Positions 1 through 4,730 of a DNA stretch of 5,685 bases are shown here, one piece after another. The DNA comes from an uncultured Collinsella sp. Its GTDB lineage: Bacteria; Actinomycetota; Coriobacteriia; Coriobacteriales; Coriobacteriaceae. Both the position numbers and the translations under genes were made by a program. The notes under the pieces were generated by a model. It did no database searches, was not told the DNA's origin, and worked only from the letters and a program-made list of their open reading frames with translations. The DNA lies in contig URWQ01000114.1 of NCBI GenBank assembly GCA_900551635.1, positions 1 through 5,685 on the forward strand, read 5' to 3'. Position 1 is the first letter of the stretch, and each line of letters starts with the position of its first letter.

Positions 1-275
1 TGCTCGCCGCCGTCAACAACGGCGAGCTTGCCTTTGTGGCGCCAGCGGACGAGTGCCTGTGCGGCACGGCGACGCTCATCGAGCAGTTGGCCCAGACCAA
101 GGGCATCCCGGTCACGCGCGTAGACATTCCCGCGCAGCTCAAGGGCGCCTTGTTCCTGGTGAGCGACGAGCACGGCGTGGTCCCCGCAATCGAGGCCGAC
201 GCCGCCGAGGCCGACGCCGCCACGGTCGCCTTCTTCGCCGAAGGCTACGAAAAGCTCCGTGCCCGCCGCTCCTAA
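1..275 (+). CDS. 3' fragment of a gene, possibly class IV aminotransferase-like
   Basis: The reading frame is open from the left edge (first full codon at base 3) to TAA at 273-275, giving 90 C-terminal residues. The GTG at 36 is internal and not a credible start, because the frame continues upstream with normal codons and no ribosome binding site precedes it. The order of segments resembles the C-terminal half of fold-type IV PLP enzymes (IlvE, PabC, D-amino acid transaminase): a short 'NNGELAFVAP' strand where the family has 'G.l.TP', then a helix 'LIEQLAQTKGIPV' where the family has the helix after 'GITR', then 'LFLVSDEHGVVPAIEAD' where it has 'FlTsa.rGv.PV..id'. The usual G-I-T/S-R phosphate-binding motif is not clear (GTAT here). 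The catalytic lysine would lie upstream of the window, so the function is tentative. The coding call is firm; the family call is weak. The gene converges with the PucR-type regulator, with 18 bases between stop codons. Confidence 0.6.
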   Translation, partial: LAAVNNGELAFVAPADECLCGTATLIEQLAQTKGIPVTRVDIPAQLKGALFLVSDEHGVVPAIEADAAEADAATVAFFAEGYEKLRARRS

Positions 276-293
276 CCTCAAGGCGGGGTGGGC

Positions 294-1475
294 TTACTGA
301 AGCGAGCGAGCGCGTTCGATGGCGTAGGCGAGCGACAGCTGCTCCATCTCCGGGGCGCATTTGTAGCTCAGTCCGGTGAGAGCTGTCACCTTATCGAGGC
401 GATATCGAATCGTGTTCGGGTGCTGGCCAGTCTGCTTGGCGGTTCGCTCGATACGTCGGTCGTTCTCGATGAATGCGGCGAGCGTGGATTCCAGCTCGCT
501 GCCATGCTCACTGTCGTGCTCGCGTATCGGCGAGAGAATCGCTTCCGAGAACGATCGCATCTCCGGGGTTTCCGCAAAAGGCATCACGGTTCTCAGGATG
601 CCGAGCTGCGTATAGCGGACGGGACCCTCGGCTCGTTGACAAGATAGGCGCTGTGCGTAAATCGCCTGCGAGATCGCCTGCGCCACCGCCTCGTCTCCAA
701 ACAGAATATCGCTGATGCCGAGCCCTTCCGCTCCGCCATCGATGTCGCTAGCCTCGATGAGCTCCGTGAGCGCCTGCACGATTCGCTCTACATCGAGCGT
801 CTGTTCCGAGTCACTTGTCGCTACGAATAACAAACCTCCGTCGTAGGGTGCCAGCATGTTGTGGCATCCGGCGAGGGTCGATTTTGCACAGAGACGTTCG
901 ATTTGCAAAAACGTACGCGGGTCGAGGGGCTCTGCAAACGATGCGAACAGGGCGACCGCTTCGTCCAGAAATGACGGGTTGAGACCTCGGATGCGTCGGC
1001 AGATGGACTCGGGCGATACGTCTGTCCTCAGGGCATCGATCTCGCGCTGCGCGAAGTCGATGGACGCGAGCTGCTCGATATGCCGTTTGACCTCATAGAT
1101 GACGCTGTCAAAGAACAGTGAGTCGTCGGTCGTGAGAAAGACCGGGTAGTGCCGCGCGTTGGCGTAGCGGATGGCTTGGTCGGGAATCGGGATGTGCAGG
1201 ACGTTTTTGATGATGAGACCGCTCGTTCCCTTGGCGACGAGGTATTTCACGGCTTCAGTGATGAGGTATGGGTCGTCCTTCGCATAGAGGAAGGTGCTGA
1301 GGACGATCTCGTCTGAGCTGAAGTTGACGCGCTGGTACTTGTTCTTGAGGCCGGGCATGAGTTCATAATCGAGGATCCCGACGCCAGAGACGGCACGCGA
1401 GACGCCATCGCTGCCGGCGATTAGACGGACCGACCCCTCATATTCCCGTGAGAAGTCCGAGATGGTGTATAGCAT
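294..1475 (-). CDS. PucR/CdaR-family transcriptional regulator
   Basis: A cytoplasmic DNA-binding regulator of 393 residues, a normal length for the family. Residues ~3-125 match a PucR N-terminal ligand-sensing domain ('SSDEIVLSTFLYAKDD', then 'LVAKGTSGLIIKN'). The middle, about residues 190-285, is where CdaR-type regulators carry a degenerate GGDEF-like domain, but I see only weak similarity. Residues ~329-388 are a clear PucR C-terminal HTH_30 domain: 'LAAFIENDRRIERTAKQTG', 'HPNTIRYRLDKV', 'TGLS', then a final helix 'LSLAYAIERAR'. I start at 1475 because AAGGTG (1482-1487) lies 6 bases upstream and the protein then begins MLYTISDF, as family members do; an ATG at 1496 would precede this site. 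Family members respond to purines, proline, GABA, sugar acids and other metabolites, so 'PucR' does not imply purine control. It is transcribed away from the cyclodeaminase-aminotransferase operon, which is its likely target, along with itself. No terminator with a T-tract is seen downstream. Confidence 0.92.
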   Translation of the reverse strand: MLYTISDFSREYEGSVRLIAGSDGVSRAVSGVGILDYELMPGLKNKYQRVNFSSDEIVLSTFLYAKDDPYLITEAVKYLVAKGTSGLIIKNVLHIPIPDQAIRYANARHYPVFLTTDDSLFFDSVIYEVKRHIEQLASIDFAQREIDALRTDVSPESICRRIRGLNPSFLDEAVALFASFAEPLDPRTFLQIERLCAKSTLAGCHNMLAPYDGGLLFVATSDSEQTLDVERIVQALTELIEASDIDGGAEGLGISDILFGDEAVAQAISQAIYAQRLSCQRAEGPVRYTQLGILRTVMPFAETPEMRSFSEAILSPIREHDSEHGSELESTLAAFIENDRRIERTAKQTGQHPNTIRYRLDKVTALTGLSYKCAPEMEQLSLAYAIERARSLQ

Positions 1476-1481
1476 TAGCAT

Positions 1482-1487
1482 CACCTT
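1482..1487 (-). promoter_or_regulatory. Ribosome binding site deciding the PucR-type regulator start
   Basis: On the minus strand the sequence reads AAGGTG, 6 bases, then ATG at 1475-1473. The other candidate starts fit worse. The ATG at 1496-1494 has only a lone AGG about 11 bases upstream, and the ATG at 1481-1479 abuts the site with no spacer. The start at 1475 is therefore preferred. Confidence 0.6.
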
Positions 1488-1502
1488 GTAAATCATTACA
1501 AT

Positions 1503-1571
1503 AAGTACCTGTACAAATAGGATAATCGCACATCCGTATGCCTTTGATGCGATAAATAGTTCAAATACCTG
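1503..1571 (+). repeat. Pair of 9-base near-direct repeats, candidate operator
   Basis: AAGTACCTG at 1503-1511 and AAATACCTG at 1563-1571 differ at one base and start exactly 60 bases apart, close to a whole number of helical turns. The left copy includes GTAC-CT-GTAC (1505-1514) and sits just upstream of the regulator's start; the right copy is in mid-intergenic DNA. They could be regulator half-sites, but repeats this short can arise by chance. Confidence 0.3.
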
Positions 1572-1629
1572 CTGATAGAACGAAAAATCAGATCGAGAAT
1601 CGTTGTAGATCCCAACAAGAAATGATCCT

Positions 1630-1657
1630 TGGCGGCATCGTTACTAAACCGTACAGT
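1630..1657 (+). promoter_or_regulatory. Candidate promoter of the cyclodeaminase-aminotransferase operon
   Basis: TTGGCG (1630-1635, four of six matches to TTGACA) and TACAGT (1652-1657, four of six to TATAAT) are separated by 16 bases. Initiation would fall near 1664, leaving a leader of roughly 30 bases. A weak core promoter would suit activation by the divergent regulator. This comes from inspection only. Confidence 0.3.
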
Positions 1658-1681
1658 GAAGCAACGTAAAGCTTTCGCTGA

Positions 1682-1687
1682 GAGGAG
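1682..1687 (+). promoter_or_regulatory. Ribosome binding site deciding the cyclodeaminase-family start
   Basis: GAGGAG lies just before tandem ATG codons at 1690 and 1693. The spacer after AGGAG is 2 bases to the first ATG, too short, and 5 bases to the second, which is acceptable. I therefore choose 1693; the protein changes by one residue. Confidence 0.55.
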
Positions 1688-1692
1688 CGATG

Positions 1693-2724
1693 ATGGGGCA
1701 GATGGTGGTGCTTTCGGCCGAGGAAGTTTCCAAGGTGCTGACGATTGAGGATGCAATCGCTGCCGTGGAGGAGGCATATCGCCAGAAGGCAACGGGCAAG
1801 GGTGTTGCGTGGCCGATGGTATATGAGCAGTTCGAACCCGGCGTGGCCGATATGGATATCCGCTCGGGCGAGTTGGCGGGAAGCGGCCTCTTCGGTCTCA
1901 AGCTCACTGCTTGGTTCTCTCAGAATCCCAAAAAGGGGCTGCCCGAGATCTTTGGCACCACGCTGCTTTGCGACAACGCGACGGGAGAGCCGTTAGCGCT
2001 GCTCAATGCCTCCGCCGTCACTGGACTTCGCACCGGTGCCGCCGCTGCGCTCGGTGCCAAGTGGCTGGCTCGGGTGGATGCGTCCAAACTGCTCGTTGCG
2101 GGTGCCGGCCACATGAGCACCTATATGGTGGCGGGCGTGCTCGCCGCCTGTCCCAAAGTGAGCGAGGTCAAGGTGTGGGAGCCAGTTTCCGATGCCGCGC
2201 CCGAGGCCCGTGTCGAGCGCATGCGAGACGAGGTCGCCCATATCTTGGGCGCCTGCGAGCATGCTCGCGAGGCATCCACCTATTCCATCGAGGCGACGGC
2301 CGACGGCCAAGGCGCCGCGGCAGAGGCCGACATCATCGTGACGATTACGCCGGCGACCAAGCCCATCATTCCCGATTCATGGGTGCGTCCTGGTACGCAT
2401 ATCTCCTGCGTCGGTGCCGACATGCCCGGCAAGCAGGAGCTCGCCTCGGCGCTTGTCGCCCGTGCCGCTGTTTACGTCGACGACCGCGAGCAATCGGTCG
2501 CGTCCGGTGAGCTGGAGATTCCGGTTGCCGAGGGTGTCATCACGCCCGAGGACATCAGAGCGGAGCTCGGCGAAGTCATCGCCGGCACGGCTACGGGGCG
2601 TTCGGATGACGAGCAGGTGACGGTGTTCGATACGTCGGGCATCGCCGTTCAGGACCTTTCGGCATCGAAAATCGCCTACGACCGCGCCATCGAGGCGGGG
2701 CTGGGCACCGTGGTGGAACTGTAA
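1693..2724 (+). CDS. Ornithine cyclodeaminase/mu-crystallin family NAD(P)-dependent enzyme
   Basis: 343 residues, typical for the family, cytoplasmic. The N-terminal part contains 'GLKLTAWFSQNPKKGLP' with K70 where the family has its substrate carboxylate-binding lysine, then 'LLCDNATGEPLALLNAS' and 'TGLRTGAAAALGA' with R113 at the conserved arginine. A Rossmann domain follows: 'KLLVAGAGHMS' (GAG at 137-139) and 'VKVWEP', whose E163 ends the second strand and suggests NAD(H) over NADP(H). 'CVGADMPGKQEL' carries D243, matching the catalytic aspartate of ornithine cyclodeaminase, and the C-terminal helices return to the substrate domain. The usual glutamine of the GxGxQ motif is methionine here (M141). 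Members include ornithine and lysine cyclodeaminases, ketimine reductases, alanine dehydrogenases and SbnB-type opine dehydrogenases, so the substrate cannot be read from sequence. The downstream aminotransferase favours a role in imine or ketimine reduction or in amino-acid cyclisation (inference). It is first in a two-gene operon, 24 bases before the next gene. Confidence 0.93.
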   Translation: MGQMVVLSAEEVSKVLTIEDAIAAVEEAYRQKATGKGVAWPMVYEQFEPGVADMDIRSGELAGSGLFGLKLTAWFSQNPKKGLPEIFGTTLLCDNATGEPLALLNASAVTGLRTGAAAALGAKWLARVDASKLLVAGAGHMSTYMVAGVLAACPKVSEVKVWEPVSDAAPEARVERMRDEVAHILGACEHAREASTYSIEATADGQGAAAEADIIVTITPATKPIIPDSWVRPGTHISCVGADMPGKQELASALVARAAVYVDDREQSVASGELEIPVAEGVITPEDIRAELGEVIAGTATGRSDDEQVTVFDTSGIAVQDLSASKIAYDRAIEAGLGTVVEL

Positions 2725-2748
2725 GAAAGTCAAGGAAAGGAAACGACA

Positions 2749-3879
2749 ATGCAGATCAAGGATTTCGCTGTCGAGCAGTGGATGAACGAGTGGGAGACCA
2801 AGTGCACCCACAACGTTGCGGAGACGTGCGTCTACTCCCTCACGCTCGACCAGCTGTTCGAGCTTACGAACACCGACAAGAAGGCGTGGCTCGATAGCCT
2901 GTGCTCGCGCCGATTCACCTACGGAGACATCGAGGGGCAGCCCGGCTTCCTCGAGGGGGTCGCGCGTCTCTATAAGACGGTCGAGCCTGGGCATATCGTG
3001 CCCACGCACGGCGCGACCGGTGCCAACTCCCTGGTTATTTCCACGCTCGTCGAACCGGGCGATCATGTAGTCTCCGTCAAGCCCACCTACCAGCAGCTTT
3101 ACTCGATTCCCGAGATGTGCGGTGCGAAGGTCGATATCCTTCAGCTCGATCGCAAGAACGGCTACCACGTCGACGTCGACGCGCTCGATGCCCTGGTGAC
3201 CGACGATACCAAGCTCATCTGCATCAATAATCCGGACAACCCCACGGGCGCCCTGCTCGACACCGATACGCTCAAGGCGATTGTCGAGGTCGCGCGCAAA
3301 CACGACGCGTGGCTGCTCTGCGACGAGGTCTACCGTCTGCTTACTCAGACGGATGAGTACTCCGAGTCCGTGATCGACCTGTACGACAAGGCCATCGTCA
3401 CCGCATCCATGTCCAAGGTCTGGTCGTTCGCCGGCCTGCGTCTGGGCTGGGCGGTCACCAAGAGCCCGGAGCTCCGTCGCGCGCTGCTCTCGCATCGTGA
3501 CTACAACCTGATTTCCGCTGGCATATTCAGCGAGACGGTGGCGGAGCTGATTCTGGGCAACGCTTCCGTGATCCTTGAGCGCAGCCGTCGCATCGTCCGT
3601 CAGAACCTTGCTGTTCTGGAGAAGTGGGTCGAGAGCGAGCCGCACCTGTCGTTCGTCAAGCCCGAGGCGGGTACCACCGCGCTCGTGTATTACGACTACG
3701 ACATCGACTCCAGGACGTTCTGCATCGACATGATAAAGAAGTCCGGCGCGCTCGTCACCCCGGGCGATTGCTTCGAGGAGCCCAAGAGCATGCGCATCGG
3801 CTATGCATACTCCGATAACACCGACGACCTGCAGAAGGGCCTGGATGCCATCTCCGCGTACATGCGTACGCTCGAGTAG
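2749..3879 (+). CDS. Class I/II (fold-type I) PLP-dependent aminotransferase
   Basis: 376 residues, a normal length, cytoplasmic. The active-site set is complete: 'HGATGANS' (87-94) for PLP phosphate; Y114 in 'KPTYQQLY' to stack on the ring; 'NNPDNPTG' with N164; 'CDEVY' with D192 for the pyridine nitrogen and Y195 for O3'; 'SMSKVWSFAGLRLGW' with Schiff-base lysine K223 and R231; and 'MRIGYA' with R349 as the likely alpha-carboxylate arginine. It should therefore be active. The N-terminal stretch 'FAVEQWMNEWE...NVAETC' is typical of a divergent subgroup without a settled substrate, which includes proteins annotated as capreomycidine-synthase-like; that likeness is from memory and weak. AAGGAAAGG ends 8 bases before the ATG. 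A strong terminator follows, so this is the last gene of the operon. The cyclodeaminase-family partner suggests that the amino group removed is the alpha-amine of a diamine amino acid or similar, with the partner reducing the product. PLP-dependent replacement, cyclisation or decarboxylation reactions are alternatives for this fold. Confidence 0.92.
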   Translation: MQIKDFAVEQWMNEWETKCTHNVAETCVYSLTLDQLFELTNTDKKAWLDSLCSRRFTYGDIEGQPGFLEGVARLYKTVEPGHIVPTHGATGANSLVISTLVEPGDHVVSVKPTYQQLYSIPEMCGAKVDILQLDRKNGYHVDVDALDALVTDDTKLICINNPDNPTGALLDTDTLKAIVEVARKHDAWLLCDEVYRLLTQTDEYSESVIDLYDKAIVTASMSKVWSFAGLRLGWAVTKSPELRRALLSHRDYNLISAGIFSETVAELILGNASVILERSRRIVRQNLAVLEKWVESEPHLSFVKPEAGTTALVYYDYDIDSRTFCIDMIKKSGALVTPGDCFEEPKSMRIGYAYSDNTDDLQKGLDAISAYMRTLE

Positions 3880-3899
3880 AGACTCGTGGTCGAAGTGAT

Positions 3900-3940
3900 G
3901 GGGCCGATCGGTTTAGGACCGGTCGGCCCCTATTTTCTCT
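3900..3940 (+). terminator. Rho-independent terminator of the enzyme operon
   Basis: A 13-base-pair stem pairs 3900-3912 with 3918-3930. All pairs are Watson-Crick except one G-U wobble. The loop is 5 bases (TTAGG), and the pyrimidine-rich tail TATTTTCTCT follows. It lies 21 bases after the aminotransferase stop and isolates the operon from the two-component system. Confidence 0.92.
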
Positions 3941-3972
3941 CAAGACTACCGAACGCTTTTGTCACATTAGGT

Positions 3973-4006
3973 GCCCACGGGGTCGTATCGCTGCGACGCT
4001 GTGGGC
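3973..4006. promoter_or_regulatory. Long imperfect dyad upstream of the two-component operon
   Basis: GCCCAC (3973-3978) pairs with GTGGGC (4001-4006) and GTCGTA (3982-3987) pairs with TGCGAC (3992-3997, one G-T wobble) around the loop TCGC. The bases between can pair except for one G-G mismatch. No T-tract follows on either strand, so a terminator is unlikely. It abuts a candidate -10 box, so an operator for self-regulation, or a structured leader if transcription starts upstream, is more likely. Confidence 0.5.
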
Positions 4007-4011
4007 ATAAT
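4006..4011 (+). promoter_or_regulatory. Candidate -10 box for the two-component operon
   Basis: CATAAT matches TATAAT at five of six positions, about 39 bases upstream of the chosen start. There is no recognisable -35 at 16-18 bases upstream, so the promoter may need an activator, perhaps the response regulator itself. An alternative with -35 TTGTCA (3959-3964) has only a poor -10 (TCGTAT, 3983-3988). Confidence 0.35.
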
Positions 4012-4040
4012 GGTGTGGAAGGTGCAAGTTACGCGAAATG

Positions 4041-4046
4041 GGAGGA
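4041..4046 (+). promoter_or_regulatory. Ribosome binding site deciding the response regulator start
   Basis: GGAGGA lies 3 bases (4 from the GGAGG core) before ATG 4050. The in-frame ATG at 4038 is upstream of this site, and nothing resembling a ribosome binding site precedes it, so 4050 is the start. Confidence 0.75.
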
Positions 4047-4049
4047 CAC

Positions 4050-4721
4050 ATGGCGCTGATCTATGTCGTTGAGGACGACGAGCCCATTCGTCGTGAGCTT
4101 GTCGACATCCTTGCCCGCGCCGGTTTTGAAATCGAGGCATGCGAATCGTTTGAGCATGTCTCGCGCGATATTCTCGCCGCCGCGCCCGACCTGGTGCTGC
4201 TCGACCTCACGCTTCCCGTCAAGGACGGCCAGCATATCTGCCACGAGGTTCGCCGCGAATCCGAGGTTCCCATCATCGTCCTCACGTCGCGCACGACCGA
4301 GATCGACGAGGTCATGGCCATGACGCTCGGCGCGGACGACTTTGTTCCCAAGCCCTATAGCGCCCGTGTGCTCGTGGCGCGCATCAATGCCTTGCTGCGT
4401 CGCACCGCGGCGGCGGGCGAGCGCAGCACGCTCGTCCACAAGGGACTGGAGCTCGACCTCGCACGCTCCATGGTCACCAACACGCAAACGGGCACCAGCA
4501 CCGAGCTCACCAAAAACGAGCTGCGTATCCTCTCGCTGCTTCTGAGCCGCGCGGGCAAGATCGTTTCGCGCTCGGCCATCATGCAGGACCTGTGGGACTC
4601 CGACGCCTTTGTGGACGACAATACGCTCACCGTCAACATCAACCGCCTGCGCACCACGCTCGAAAAAATCGGCATCAAGGGGTATTTGACCACGCATCGC
4701 GGCCAAGGCTATTCGGTCTAG
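4050..4721 (+). CDS. OmpR/PhoB-family response regulator, BceR/GraR-like
   Basis: 223 residues, cytoplasmic, a standard length. The receiver domain (1-~118) has the acidic pocket E8-D9-D10, phosphoacceptor D52 in 'LLDLTLPVKDG', T79 in 'IVLTS' and K101 in 'VPKPY', so it should be phosphorylatable. The winged-helix DNA-binding domain (~126-223) shows 'LTKNELRILSLLLSRAGKIV', 'DNTLTVNINRLRTTLEKIG' (recognition helix) and the final hairpin 'YLTTHRGQGYSV'. The receiver's 'VMAMTLGADDFVPKPY' resembles regulators of the BceR/GraR group, which control peptide-antibiotic resistance transporters. The chosen start gives MALIYVVEDD, the normal beginning of a receiver domain. The kinase gene begins 9 bases after the stop and its Shine-Dalgarno site overlaps the stop, so the two are probably translationally coupled. 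Target genes are inferred only: most likely a BceAB-type ABC transporter outside the window. Confidence 0.95.
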   Translation: MALIYVVEDDEPIRRELVDILARAGFEIEACESFEHVSRDILAAAPDLVLLDLTLPVKDGQHICHEVRRESEVPIIVLTSRTTEIDEVMAMTLGADDFVPKPYSARVLVARINALLRRTAAAGERSTLVHKGLELDLARSMVTNTQTGTSTELTKNELRILSLLLSRAGKIVSRSAIMQDLWDSDAFVDDNTLTVNINRLRTTLEKIGIKGYLTTHRGQGYSV

Positions 4722-4730
4722 GGGCCGGCT

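Larger units (their letters stand above)
1497..1689. promoter_or_regulatory. Divergent promoter/operator region between regulator and enzyme operon
   Basis: About 190 bases without a credible gene, clearly richer in A+T than the coding regions on either side. It must hold the promoters of both the minus-strand regulator and the plus-strand enzyme operon, and by family habit the regulator's binding sites. A near-repeat AAGTACCTG (1503-1511) and AAATACCTG (1563-1571) lies here. The hexamer GTACAG occurs once on each side, reading toward each gene: on the minus strand at 1509-1514 and on the plus strand at 1651-1656. I could not find a convincing -35/-10 pair for the minus-strand gene; TATCCT (revcomp of 1519-1524) is the best -10 but has no good -35. 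Confidence 0.55.

Noticed and set aside
262..287. CCCGCC/GGCGGG inverted repeat with a 14-base loop between the convergent genes, as a bidirectional terminator
   Set aside because: The stem is only 6 base pairs, the loop is long and neither strand has a T-tract after it. In GC-rich DNA this is likely to be chance.
297..315. Short tandem-like run of AGCG near the regulator's 3' end
   Set aside because: It encodes the C-terminal residues (ERARSLQ) of the regulator in the minus strand and is explained by codon use.
1591..1627. Three GATC tetramers spaced 17 and 16 bases apart (1591, 1608, 1624)
   Set aside because: The flanking bases are not shared, and a four-base word three times in 40 bases is weak evidence for an operator.
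1668..1689. Palindrome AAAGCTTT (1668-1675) and a CGCT/AGCG mini-hairpin (1676-1689) enclosing the ribosome binding site, as translational control
   Set aside because: The stem has only 4 pairs and the palindrome 8 bases; neither is stable or distinctive enough to support a regulatory call.
1496..1792. A 98-codon minus-strand frame across the divergent intergenic region into the cyclodeaminase-family gene
   Set aside because: Half of it is antisense to a certain gene, the rest is AT-rich promoter DNA, and the protein has no coherent composition or start signal.
2377..3645. A 422-codon open frame on the minus strand opposite the cyclodeaminase and aminotransferase genes
   Set aside because: It spans two well-supported genes on the other strand, shows no recognisable domain and is rich in R, L, V, D and G, as expected from reading G/C-biased codons in antisense. 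Stop codons are rare in that frame because of third-position bias.
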